The notes beneath the pieces were generated by a model. It was not told the DNA's origin. It did not search any database and saw only the letters and a list, made by a program, of their open reading frames with translations. This document shows positions 7,619 through 15,942 of a stretch of DNA of 64,000 nucleotides, in pieces (within the stretch, counting starts at the first letter, position 1; every line of letters starts with the position of its first letter). The stretch is from contig NZ_JAOQJU010000002.1 in NCBI RefSeq assembly GCF_025567385.1, positions 62,001-126,000 of the forward strand, in the 5' to 3' direction. Both the position numbers and the translations under genes were made by a program. This DNA is from Claveliimonas acetigenes (GTDB lineage Bacteria > Bacillota > Clostridia > Lachnospirales > Lachnospiraceae).

Positions 7619-8263
7619 TTATAATTTTTTATTATTATTGTTTTCTTTTATTTCTACCAGCCGTTTGATTGCTTCTGCAGTTCCGTCAATTCCGAGAAGG
7701 GAACTGTTGAGACTGACGTCATAGCTGACAGCGTCTCCCCAGCGCTTATTCGTATAGTAATTATAATAGCTGGAACGCTTTTTATCTGTCTTGTTAATCA
7801 TATCTTTTGCTTTTGCATCTGTCAGATCATAGATACGTGCAATTCTGCGGATACGTGCATTTAAATCAGCATGAATGAACACGCTGAGTACATTATCATA
7901 TTCTTCCAACGCATAGTCAGCACATCGGCCAACCAGAATGCATGGACCCTCATCTGCAATTTTTTTAATTGCATCAAATTGGGCAAGAAATACTTTATGA
8001 TTAATCGGCATATCCGTATAGCTTCCGGAAGAATAACCCAAAGAATACGTGTCCATAACCAAGGAATATAAAAAACTATTGGTAGGTTTTTCATCATGTG
8101 TTTCGAATAATTCCTGGCAGATACCACTTTCTTTTGCGGCGCGATCTAACATTTCTTTATCGTATAATTTAATACCTAAATCTTTTGCGACTTTATATCC
8201 GATTTCACGCCCTGCACTTCCGAATTGTCTTCCTATTGTAATAACTGTATTCGTTTTTTCCAT
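7619..8263 (-). CDS. cytidylate kinase-like family protein
   Basis: 214 residues. The start ITIGRQFGSAGREIG is the phosphate-binding region of the cytidylate-kinase-like family (AAA_26), which lacks the classical GKS ending of Walker A. Internal VGRCADYAL, RIRRIARIY and KDMINKTDKKRSSYYNYYT are family hallmarks. The true substrate is unknown; canonical Cmk is a different branch. SD AAGGAGCG precedes the ATG, and TATAAT on the minus strand (8309-8314) is a possible -10. Confidence 0.85.
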   Translation of the reverse strand: MEKTNTVITIGRQFGSAGREIGYKVAKDLGIKLYDKEMLDRAAKESGICQELFETHDEKPTNSFLYSLVMDTYSLGYSSGSYTDMPINHKVFLAQFDAIKKIADEGPCILVGRCADYALEEYDNVLSVFIHADLNARIRRIARIYDLTDAKAKDMINKTDKKRSSYYNYYTNKRWGDAVSYDVSLNSSLLGIDGTAEAIKRLVEIKENNNNKKL

Positions 8264-8358
8264 AAAAATTCACGCTCCTTTTCTCCGCAGTTATTTAGCC
8301 TTGTATCTATTATATAGCAATTTGAAGAAAAAGTATATAATTTTTTTAAAAAAATTAG

Positions 8359-9273
8359 CTATAATTTAGTTAATATGACTAATAATTCTTTGAAATACGT
8401 AGGAAGCGGAGCGTTTACTTCCAAGTACTCTCCTGTCGACGGGTGGATAATTCCAAGTGTTTTTGCATGAAGAGTCTGCCCCTGCAGGTGCTTGAACGGG
8501 CATTTGGCAGGACCATATACCTGGTCACCCAGCAATGGATGACCGATGCTCGCCATATGGACGCGAATTTGATGAGTGCGTCCGGTCTCAAGCTCACATT
8601 GAATATAGGTATAATCCCCAAACCGCTCGAGAACTTTATAATGGGTAATTGCTTCACGGCTATGCTTTGCATGGGTACTCATTTTTTTCCGGTCTGTAGG
8701 ATGGCGGCCGATAGGTGCGTTTATTGTCCCTTGGTTTTCTTTTATGTTACCGTGTACCAGAGCTACATATACGCGTTTAATAGAATGCTCTTTTAATTGA
8801 CGGGCAATGCATTTATGAGCAGTATCGTTTTTACACACAACCAAAGAACCGGTAGTATCCATATCAATCCGATGTACGATGCCGGGACGCATAACCCCAT
8901 TGATTCCGGAAAGCTCTTTTCCGCAATGATACATCAGCGCATTTACAAGCGTTCCGGAATAGTGGCCGGGAGCCGGGTGTACTACCATCTGTTTAGGTTT
9001 ATTTACAATGATGATATCTGAATCCTCATACAGAATGTCCAACGGAAGCTCTTCAGCGGCGATTTCAGGCTCTTTAAGCTCCGGTATGGTAACTTTTATC
9101 ACATCATCAAAACAAAGCCTGTAATTTGCTTTTACAGGCTTTTCATTAACATAGATTTGGGAATCTTTGATTAGCTTTTGGATGTAAGAGCGAGACATAT
9201 CCGGCATTTCTCCGGCAAGATAACGATCCAGCCGCTCTCCGCTTTCAAATTCAATAGTGAAGTATTTTATCAA
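8359..9273 (-). CDS. rluD: RluA/RluD-family 23S rRNA pseudouridine synthase
   Basis: 304 residues. N-terminal S4 RNA-binding domain (about 12-75, RLDRYLAGEMPDMSRSYIQ) and the RluA catalytic domain with the Asp in HRIDMDTTG and the GRTHQIRVHMASIGHPLLGD motif. Probably modifies the helix 69 uridines of 23S rRNA, as RluD does, though RluA-family targets are hard to tell apart. Overlaps the end of lspA by 23 bases, showing cotranscription; the lspA-rluD pairing is common in Bacillota. Confidence 0.9.
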   Translation of the reverse strand: MIKYFTIEFESGERLDRYLAGEMPDMSRSYIQKLIKDSQIYVNEKPVKANYRLCFDDVIKVTIPELKEPEIAAEELPLDILYEDSDIIIVNKPKQMVVHPAPGHYSGTLVNALMYHCGKELSGINGVMRPGIVHRIDMDTTGSLVVCKNDTAHKCIARQLKEHSIKRVYVALVHGNIKENQGTINAPIGRHPTDRKKMSTHAKHSREAITHYKVLERFGDYTYIQCELETGRTHQIRVHMASIGHPLLGDQVYGPAKCPFKHLQGQTLHAKTLGIIHPSTGEYLEVNAPLPTYFKELLVILTKL

Positions 9274-9763
9274 GGTCTTCCTCCTTATAGAAAAAAAGAA
9301 TGAAAAAAATAAGCAGAACCACGCTGACTGTTACAAAAATATCTGCTACATTGAAAACAGGGAAATCAATCAATTTAAAATAGAAGAAATCAATTACATA
9401 TCCCAGTCTCATCCGGTCAATACTATTGCCGATTGCCCCGACTGCTATCATAACAGCACATATTCTGAGAGGTAAAAAATGTTTGTTCATCGGAATCCGC
9501 AAATAAAGTACAATAATAAATATAAGAATGACAACCGCACTTGCCAAAAAGAAGATTTGCTGATTCTGGAAAAGCCCGAATGCAGCTCCCTTGTTCTCCA
9601 GATAATACAGTTCAAAAACTCCCGGGAATAACACAAGTGGCGCCTTCCCTTTTAAGTAAGTGACAGCCAGATATTTTGTCCATTGATCCAGCATTACACA
9701 TGCGGATATCAGAAAAATAGCTGCAAAATAATGGAATAGCCGTTTCGTTTTTTTTGGTTTCAT
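9251..9763 (-). CDS. lspA: lipoprotein signal peptidase II
   Basis: 170 residues, four membrane segments. It removes the signal peptide from diacylglyceryl-modified prolipoproteins. Catalytic Asp116 (GNSIDRMRLG) and Asp125 (VIDFF) and the conserved NKGAAFG segment (57-63) are present. Lies between ylmH and rluD. One client is probably the D,D-carboxypeptidase lipoprotein encoded near 15 kb. Confidence 0.96.
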   Translation of the reverse strand: MKPKKTKRLFHYFAAIFLISACVMLDQWTKYLAVTYLKGKAPLVLFPGVFELYYLENKGAAFGLFQNQQIFFLASAVVILIFIIVLYLRIPMNKHFLPLRICAVMIAVGAIGNSIDRMRLGYVIDFFYFKLIDFPVFNVADIFVTVSVVLLIFFILFFYKEEDLDKILHY

Positions 9764-9808
9764 AGGTATTCAAGTATCCTCTCCTGCAGTAAATACTACA
9801 ATATATTT

Positions 9809-10564
9809 TTACACATACTTATTAACGGTGATATAGAAACGTCCTTTCTTTGTCTCTGATAATACACCGTTATAGGAAATTTTTCCCATACCACGTACAG
9901 AGATCACGTCTCTTTCTTTCAGATGGTACCCATTGGATGTAATCAGCCTGCCATTAACAAATACTTTGCCATCTGTGATAAATCCGGTTAATTTGCTGCG
10001 GGATAATGGAAATGCCACGGAAAGGACTGTGTCCAGTCTGACAGATGCAACTGTACCCTTGATTTCTTGAAAAGCAGGTGTATAGGAAAAATCTGACGGA
10101 GGAATCTCGGCGGCCGTTACAGATGTATGCCGTATTCTGGTCAGATTGTCTATTATAAAGCGGGATATAGAATCACACACAAAAAGGATACATTCCTTTT
10201 CGCCGATTAGTAAATCACCAATTTTGCATCGCTCTATCCCTAAATTCAAAACAGCTCCCAGATAATCTCTGTGAGTAAGCTGTTCTGCAAATTTTGGTGC
10301 AGATGGAACGATCTTCAGCACAGAAACAGGATAACTATACTCATAATAAAGAGCATCAGGTAGAAAGGCAACCATCTGACGCTCGGAAGCTTCATAACCA
10401 CCATATGTTTCATAATTCGCAGAAAACATATTCTTGGGTGTAGAATGCAGTATATTTAATTCATTAAGATTCAGAAAATCCGAGAAAGTAACGATATCCC
10501 TTTTGTAAGCTGTCTCGGATAAGTCTATCAGATGCTTCTGAAGCATCAATTCTTCCTTATTCAT
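9809..10564 (-). CDS. ylmH: YlmH-type S4 domain RNA-binding protein
   Basis: 251 residues; the S4 domain is at the C-terminus (about 180-240, LDTVLSVAFPLSRSKLTGFI and VFVNGRLITSNGYHLKERDVISVRG split across it). YlmH binds ribosomes and has been linked to rescue of stalled 50S-peptidyl-tRNA complexes in Bacillus. Thirteen bases after sepF, the conserved order in the divisome cluster of Gram-positives. Confidence 0.9.
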   Translation of the reverse strand: MNKEELMLQKHLIDLSETAYKRDIVTFSDFLNLNELNILHSTPKNMFSANYETYGGYEASERQMVAFLPDALYYEYSYPVSVLKIVPSAPKFAEQLTHRDYLGAVLNLGIERCKIGDLLIGEKECILFVCDSISRFIIDNLTRIRHTSVTAAEIPPSDFSYTPAFQEIKGTVASVRLDTVLSVAFPLSRSKLTGFITDGKVFVNGRLITSNGYHLKERDVISVRGMGKISYNGVLSETKKGRFYITVNKYV

Positions 10565-10577
10565 ATTTCAAATTGTC

Positions 10578-11150
10578 CTAAAACCTCGTTTTCATAGAGG
10601 ATGCATCAAAAGAAGTATTCAACAAATCCTGCAAATCACCGGAAATATCAACATTCGTCGGCGTTACAAGGAATATGTAATTGGAAACTTTCTGAAGATT
10701 TCCATTAATCGCAAAAGCTGCTCCTGAAGTAAAGTCTATAATTCTCTGCGCAATCTCTAAATCCAGCCCCTCGAGGTTCAGAATAACCGTTCTTCCACTG
10801 AGCAGTGTCTCCGTAATCTCTCTTGCATCTTCTACGGAAGATGGCTTGATTACACAAACTTCCATGCTCACACCTGTACTTCTTCTTGCAGGCTGACGCA
10901 TAGGAGTAACCTTATTGCTTACTGTGTGAGAAGCTTTAGACTGCCTGGATGAATAATCATCATAACCTTCGTCGGCATCGTCATAATCATCATAAGTGTC
11001 TTTTGATTTAAAACGGTTCAAAATCCCCTTTTTCGCTGGTTTCTCTTCGTATTCATCATCATATTCATCATCGAAGAAATCATCATTTTCATCGTAATCG
11101 TCATCATCACTCAATTTCATAATATCAAGAAACTTATCTAATACTCCCAT
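10578..11150 (-). CDS. sepF: cell division protein SepF
   Basis: 190 residues. A short N-terminal amphipathic membrane anchor (MGVLDKFLDIMKL), a long acidic linker rich in Asp/Glu/Tyr (about 15-60), and the C-terminal SepF fold (about 95-185, VCVIKPSSVEDAREI, VILNLEGLD, FTSGAAFAINGN). SepF bundles and tethers FtsZ polymers. SD GGAGAG lies 8 bases before the ATG. The linker is notably acidic. Confidence 0.95.
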   Translation of the reverse strand: MGVLDKFLDIMKLSDDDDYDENDDFFDDEYDDEYEEKPAKKGILNRFKSKDTYDDYDDADEGYDDYSSRQSKASHTVSNKVTPMRQPARRSTGVSMEVCVIKPSSVEDAREITETLLSGRTVILNLEGLDLEIAQRIIDFTSGAAFAINGNLQKVSNYIFLVTPTNVDISGDLQDLLNTSFDASSMKTRF

Positions 11151-11183
11151 TTTTTTAACTCTCCTATCTTACTCTTTCGTCAA

Positions 11184-11879
11184 TCATTCGTGAGCATAAT
11201 TTCTTGCACCGAAAAGACCGGTTCCGATACGAACCATTGTTGCTCCTTCTTCAATTGCAACTTCATAATCATTGGTCATCCCCATTGAAAGCATACTCAT
11301 ATTAACATTATTAACTTTTTTCGAGTCAATGTCAACAGATAATTTACGTAAACGGCTAAAATATGGCCTGTTTTCTTCCGGATTTTCGACAAAAGGAGCA
11401 ATTGTCATCAATCCACAGACCTGAATATGTGAAAACTCTGATATTTCTTCAATAAAAGGAAGTACTTCTTCCGGACTCAAGCCGAATTTGCTCTCCTCAC
11501 CTGCAACATTGACTTCAACCAGTATCTTTACTGTTAAATTATGCTTTGCGGCTTCCTTTTCAATTGTCTCAGCAAGTCTTACAGAATCAACGGAATGAAT
11601 ATAATCTACTTTATCAATAATATATTTTACTTTATTGCGTTGTAGATGTCCGATCATATGCCAGGAAATATCCCGGGGAAGAGCATCATATTTCTCGGTA
11701 ATCTCCTGCACTTTATTTTCGCCGAATATTCTTGTGCCGAAGTCATAGGCTTCTTTAAGCATATCGACAGGTTTTGTTTTACTAACCGCAATTAATGTGA
11801 TATCCTCTCTTCTGCGTCCGGAACGATCGCAGGCAGCTTGTATTTTCTTTTCCACTTCTTCAAAATTATCCTTTAACAT
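11184..11879 (-). CDS. ylmE: PLP homeostasis protein YlmE (YggS/PLPBP family)
   Basis: 231 residues, single TIM-barrel PLP-binding protein without known catalytic activity. Lys34 in AVSKTKP carries the cofactor; FGENKVQE, WHMIGHLQRNK and GLMTIAPF are family signatures, as is SMGMTNDYEVAIEEG. ATG at 11879 was chosen because GGAGGGATACC lies directly upstream; an in-frame upstream ATG at 11924 would add 15 residues that overlap the previous gene. Sits between an HlyD-like gene and sepF. Confidence 0.94.
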   Translation of the reverse strand: MLKDNFEEVEKKIQAACDRSGRRREDITLIAVSKTKPVDMLKEAYDFGTRIFGENKVQEITEKYDALPRDISWHMIGHLQRNKVKYIIDKVDYIHSVDSVRLAETIEKEAAKHNLTVKILVEVNVAGEESKFGLSPEEVLPFIEEISEFSHIQVCGLMTIAPFVENPEENRPYFSRLRKLSVDIDSKKVNNVNMSMLSMGMTNDYEVAIEEGATMVRIGTGLFGARNYAHE

Positions 11880-11895
11880 GGTATCCCTCCTGTTT

Positions 11896-13293
11896 TTAAA
11901 ATACAATATCATTTTCGTGAACAATATTGCCGTCTAACGCAATGTGGTCATAATTGGATAATCCATAGTCACTTCCTTCTTCAACAATATAATATTCATC
12001 ACTTTCACACAGGATATTTACCTGACAGAATACGGCATAACCTTTATTTACATTATAAACTCCGGGAAGGCGCTCCCTTTCTTTTAATGTATAGGTTTCC
12101 GATGAGTCCGGTTTTACCAATATGGTTTCTCTGTCAAAATCAGATGGATTCAGATAAATCATCCCGGTATCCTGGTCACGATAGTATACCGTAACCGCTT
12201 CAAACCGTGTTGTATCCGACTCTTCCTGAATTAATACCCCGGTTGATTTGCTGTTCCCGCCCTGTGTCAGATAATCTTCAGGTACTATATAGAAATCTTT
12301 TTGGATTACAGAAGATGTGGGGATTTTAAGCCCGGATTCATCTTCAAGAATTAATTCTATATCCAGGAAACGCTCGCCAGCATATCGAACCATAGAATGG
12401 TCAAATGTAAGGAATGCTAAATGCGTTCCATCGATATCCTTAATAGAAAGCCCTGCCCATGTTGTCTGTCCATCATAAGCAAATCGTACTTTTACACTGG
12501 TACTTTCTTTCAGCTCTTCATTCATTTCATCATCAAGCTCAATTACAATCGTCCAATCTTCACTGGTAACAAGTTTATACACAGGATTGCCGGAATCTAT
12601 CTGTGTGTTATTGTACATCTCTATTTTTTCATAATCCGTCCTGGAAAGATCTTCCTTCGTCACGGTCTCAGCAGTAAGAGATTCGTAGCCATCTACAGAA
12701 TATAGAATAATTCCGTCTTCTTCTGCCGGATAGACATTTAATCCGGTTTGCCCGCTCTGAATCATACTGTTCAGTTGTGCCTGCCTTCCTTGTGCGGAAT
12801 TGGCAGTAATGATATTATTTACAGAATCCTTCAGAGTGTAAACATCTTCATATTTTAGATCGCTAAAACTTTCGATAAAATTCTGTGCTTTAGTTTCGAT
12901 AGAATTTTTCTCTTCAGACGTCAATTCTGTTTCTATAGAATTTCCGTTCTCATCAACAGAAGTTTCCGTAGATGAAAAATCAATTTTTTCATCGGAAAGA
13001 CTATAGACATTCGTTTTTTTACCAACTTTACTGCCTTCTGTGACAAAAAAATTCACATAGCCGCTTCCCTGGGCCGAAACAACCTCTTCTTCACGGATAA
13101 TGATGCCTGTGTAAGAAGTATCTTTAAGAATAGATCCTTCCCGGACTTCGTACACAGATATATGTTTTGCAGTCACATAGGTCAACACAGTAATAACCAG
13201 ATAAATAAAAATAACACCAAAAATTATAACGCCGATATTGATATTCCATTTTTTTCGGTAAACCTGTATATTCGTCAGTTTATTATCAGACAA
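11896..13293 (-). CDS. HlyD-like membrane adaptor protein
   Basis: 465 residues. One N-terminal membrane segment (about 16-42), then an extracellular part resembling HlyD/RND-type adaptors, with a biotinyl-lipoyl-like segment (EGSILKDTSYTGIIIREEEVV, split) and beta-rich C-terminal half. A homologue sits upstream of sepF/ylmE in many Lachnospiraceae, but no ABC or RND partner is here. Start is TTG at 13293 with AGGAGG eight bases upstream; the nearby ATG is out of frame and soon stops. Function in division or envelope is inferred from position only. Confidence 0.65.
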   Translation of the reverse strand: MSDNKLTNIQVYRKKWNINIGVIIFGVIFIYLVITVLTYVTAKHISVYEVREGSILKDTSYTGIIIREEEVVSAQGSGYVNFFVTEGSKVGKKTNVYSLSDEKIDFSSTETSVDENGNSIETELTSEEKNSIETKAQNFIESFSDLKYEDVYTLKDSVNNIITANSAQGRQAQLNSMIQSGQTGLNVYPAEEDGIILYSVDGYESLTAETVTKEDLSRTDYEKIEMYNNTQIDSGNPVYKLVTSEDWTIVIELDDEMNEELKESTSVKVRFAYDGQTTWAGLSIKDIDGTHLAFLTFDHSMVRYAGERFLDIELILEDESGLKIPTSSVIQKDFYIVPEDYLTQGGNSKSTGVLIQEESDTTRFEAVTVYYRDQDTGMIYLNPSDFDRETILVKPDSSETYTLKERERLPGVYNVNKGYAVFCQVNILCESDEYYIVEEGSDYGLSNYDHIALDGNIVHENDIVF

Positions 13294-13310
13294 AACATCT
13301 GCCTCCTATA

Positions 13311-14258
13311 TTATAGTTGATTTAATGCGGCTCCATCTAAATAGTGAAACCTTTTTCCCTGAAAGCTTTCCCGTTTTTTCATTTCGGTTCTCACTTCATC
13401 TGTTAATTTCCACCAACTGGTCCCCCAATTGCAAAATACGGAATCTTCTTTCGGAATCCGACTAAATATGCGCTCTACAACGATTTCCGGATTCAGATAT
13501 TCCAAAAAAGTGATCAGCCTATCGATGTATTCTTCTTTTTCACACAGAGTTATTGTACCATTTTCATAAGCTTCACACAATATAGTGTTTTTGGCAATGT
13601 AAAGAGAATGTATTTTTACCATATCTATCTTCATGGCAGATAAGATTTTTGCCGTCTCAACTGCATCTCTTATGGTATCATTCGGAAGGTTCAGGATTAC
13701 ATGTGTGCAAATATCAAAACCATATACTTTAATCTGATTGACTGCATCCAGAAATTCCGCCAGACCGTGTCCACGGTTAATCTGATCCAGAGTATGGTAA
13801 TTCGCCGTCTGGAGTCCAAGTTCGATACAAATATCCAAATGATAATCATCCGACACTTTCTTCAATACATCCAAATATTCTTTACGGATACAATCTGGTC
13901 TGGTAGAAATTGCGATTCCTACAATATCTGAAATCACAGCAGCTTCCACTATATAAGAAGAAAAAAATTCAATCGGCAGAAAAGTGTTCGTATAATTTTG
14001 AAAATATGCAATGAATTTGTGGGCATGGTACTTCTCTTCTATTTTCTGACGGACAGACAACAGTTGTTCCTGAACGGAAATGCCAGAATCTGCAGCTTCA
14101 AATCCGGTACCGGATTCGGCGCAGAATGTACATCCACCCTTACCGGAAATCCTGTTCGGACATGTAACCGGCAGATTAATCGGAAGTTTATAAACTTTTT
14201 CGCCATATTTTCCTTTTAAATATTCAGAATATGTATAATATAATTTTTTGCATTCCAT
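13311..14258 (-). CDS. TIGR01212-family radical SAM protein (YhcC-like)
   Basis: 315 residues. Cysteines in CPNRISGKGGCTFC supply the radical-SAM 4Fe-4S site in the spaced form typical of the YhcC/Elp3-like group. KFIAYFQNYTNTF, IAISTRPDCI and ELGLQTANYHTLDQINRGH are family hallmarks. Its substrate is not established. ATG 14258 follows AAAGGAAAG; an in-frame TTG at 14303 would add 15 residues without a good ribosome site. First gene of the divisome run, 17 bases ahead of the HlyD-like gene. Confidence 0.88.
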   Translation of the reverse strand: MECKKLYYTYSEYLKGKYGEKVYKLPINLPVTCPNRISGKGGCTFCAESGTGFEAADSGISVQEQLLSVRQKIEEKYHAHKFIAYFQNYTNTFLPIEFFSSYIVEAAVISDIVGIAISTRPDCIRKEYLDVLKKVSDDYHLDICIELGLQTANYHTLDQINRGHGLAEFLDAVNQIKVYGFDICTHVILNLPNDTIRDAVETAKILSAMKIDMVKIHSLYIAKNTILCEAYENGTITLCEKEEYIDRLITFLEYLNPEIVVERIFSRIPKEDSVFCNWGTSWWKLTDEVRTEMKKRESFQGKRFHYLDGAALNQL

Positions 14259-14336
14259 AGAAATACTTTCCTTTTTTAGGTATAACTTTTCCTTTTTTGT
14301 CAATCATATATTCATAGATAAAAAGGAGGAACAATC

Positions 14337-14543
14337 ATGAAATGGTTTGACAACACATCATTAACAATCGTTATTATCGGAGCTGTTAACTGGCTCCTTA
14401 TTGGAATCTTCCGTTTTGATCTGGTTGCATTCTTGTTTGGGAACCTGACATGGCTGTCACGAATCATTTATACTATCGTTGGTCTGTGCGGGCTGTATCT
14501 TATCAGCCTTTACGGAAGAATTGGCAGTGCATCAGATGTATAA
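14337..14543 (+). CDS. DUF378 small membrane protein
   Basis: 68 residues with two hydrophobic helices (about 8-30 and 40-60). The NWLLIGIFRFDLVAFLFG core matches the DUF378/YuzA family found widely in Bacillota; its role is unknown. Preceded by AAAAAGGAGGAACAATC, a strong ribosome site. Monocistronic between two minus-strand operons. Confidence 0.88.
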   Translation: MKWFDNTSLTIVIIGAVNWLLIGIFRFDLVAFLFGNLTWLSRIIYTIVGLCGLYLISLYGRIGSASDV

Positions 14544-14550
14544 AACGGAA

Positions 14551-14586
14551 AGAGAGGTATCTAAACAGATGCCCCTCTTTTTATTT
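14551..14586. terminator. terminator between DUF378 and dacA-like genes
   Basis: AGAGG (14553-14557) pairs with CCTCT (14574-14578), with ATCT/AGAT extending the stem inward, followed by a T-run on the plus strand. Convergent genes flank it. Confidence 0.6.
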
Positions 14587-15552
14587 TGTATTTGGTATCT
14601 GATTGATTAAAGCAGTCATATCTTCATACAATTGCGTTTTAGTCTCGGCACCCATGACAATAGAAATATAGGAAGATCCGGCATCATCCTTATCAAGAAG
14701 AATCAGGCAGTTCCCTGCTTCTCCTGTATATCCCGTTTTCCCGCCGATTATGGCAGCGCCTTCTGGAAGTGATGCCAATCCCCGGGCGTAATAGCTGGTA
14801 GGTTCCCAGGTAATCTGCCTTACGCTTCCGTCTGCCCCTGTAATGTCTGCCGTATACTGGTCGGCACCAATAATCGTCATAAATTCCTGATTTTTAATGC
14901 ACTCATTAAAAATCAAATACATATCATAAGCCGTAGTATAATGGTCATCATCATGAAGCCCGTTTGGCGATGTAAAATGTGTATTTGTTGCCATTAATTC
15001 TGCCGCCTGCTGATTCATAAGTTCGGAAAATTCTTCCGTACTACCGCTGATATACTCTGCAATTGCCACTGCATTATCGTTGCCGGAGTATAAGAGTAAT
15101 CCATAGAGAAGAGCCTCCATGGTAAGCTGATCCCCCTCCTGCAGCCCACAGACCTGATCTTCGATACCGAAGCTGGATGCGGCAGCGGTACTGCTGACGG
15201 TTACAATATCCTCCAGGTTAGAATTCTTAAGTGCAACCAATGCTGTAAGTATTTTCGTTGTACTTGCCGGATAAATGCGGTCATGGATGTGATAAGCATA
15301 TGCAACCTCCCCGCTGTCAACATTAAAAAGTCCTGCAGCGTGCAGAGAAGAATTGCCGGTGAAGCCTGCAATTTCAACATCCTCACTAGCCACACAGAGA
15401 TGTTCCGCAAACAGGCTGCTCTGATATAAATTCTTATTGTAATTTTCTATTTCATACGTTGTTGCTGCATTTCCCCGGCTGCATCCTGTTATGGCAACAA
15501 TACTTACACAGATGCAGCAAAGAAATATTTTGATTCTATCTATACATTTCAC
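14581..15552 (-). CDS. D-alanyl-D-alanine carboxypeptidase lipoprotein
   Basis: 323 residues, S11 peptidase (PBP5/DacA family) that trims the terminal D-Ala of peptidoglycan stems. Active-site motifs are STTK (97-100), SGN (156-158) and KTG (272-274), all intact. The N-terminus carries a lipobox AITGC with Cys24, so it is a lipoprotein rather than the usual form with a C-terminal anchor. It overlaps the end of the MgsA-like gene by 17 bases and closes the rod-shape operon. Confidence 0.92.
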   Translation of the reverse strand: MKCIDRIKIFLCCICVSIVAITGCSRGNAATTYEIENYNKNLYQSSLFAEHLCVASEDVEIAGFTGNSSLHAAGLFNVDSGEVAYAYHIHDRIYPASTTKILTALVALKNSNLEDIVTVSSTAAASSFGIEDQVCGLQEGDQLTMEALLYGLLLYSGNDNAVAIAEYISGSTEEFSELMNQQAAELMATNTHFTSPNGLHDDDHYTTAYDMYLIFNECIKNQEFMTIIGADQYTADITGADGSVRQITWEPTSYYARGLASLPEGAAIIGGKTGYTGEAGNCLILLDKDDAGSSYISIVMGAETKTQLYEDMTALINQIPNTK

Positions 15553-15931
15553 GCCAGTCTAAATCTCCTCTGTCTATTGCTAAAACAAGTAATTCAGCGG
15601 TGGCAAGATTCGTCGCCATCGGGATATTATGCATATCGCACAGACGAATTACATCATTTACATCCGGTTCATGAGGTTTTACTGTCGACGGATCACGCAA
15701 AAAAATCAAAGCGTCAATATCGTTGTGTCCAATCTGTGCCCCCAATTGCTGCATACCGCCCAGATGCCCGGCGAGGAACTTATGGATAGAGAGATTCGTT
15801 ACCTCTTCAATCAGACGTCCGGTAGTTCCGGTCGCGTATAGTTCATGCTTGCTGAGAATGCCGCGGTATGCGATGCAGAAATTTTGCATCAATGTTTTTT
15901 TTGCGTCATGCGCAATTAAACCTATATTCAT
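15536..15931 (-). CDS. mgsA: methylglyoxal synthase-like protein with altered active site
   Basis: 131 residues, clear member of the MgsA family (AHDAKK, YATGTTGRLI, FLRDPSTVKPHEPDV, NIPMATNLATAE). MgsA turns dihydroxyacetone phosphate into methylglyoxal. The family catalytic Asp (Asp71 in E. coli, within GGDQQ) is Met60 here (GGMQQ), while the phosphate-binding and other acidic residues remain, so activity is doubtful. ATG 15931 fits AGGAG eight bases upstream better than the GTG at 15940. It lies between rodA and the carboxypeptidase gene. Confidence 0.85.
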   Translation of the reverse strand: MNIGLIAHDAKKTLMQNFCIAYRGILSKHELYATGTTGRLIEEVTNLSIHKFLAGHLGGMQQLGAQIGHNDIDALIFLRDPSTVKPHEPDVNDVIRLCDMHNIPMATNLATAELLVLAIDRGDLDWREMYR

Positions 15932-15942
15932 TCTTTTCACTC

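Noticed and set aside
8339..8356. AT-only palindrome of 9+9 bases after rluD
   Set aside because: Stem made only of A-T pairs would be weak, and such runs occur by chance in AT-rich gaps.
9809..14258. HlyD-like protein and neighbours as an antibiotic-efflux or bacteriocin-export system
   Set aside because: No ATPase, permease, peptide precursor or immunity gene is nearby; the neighbours are division and RNA genes.
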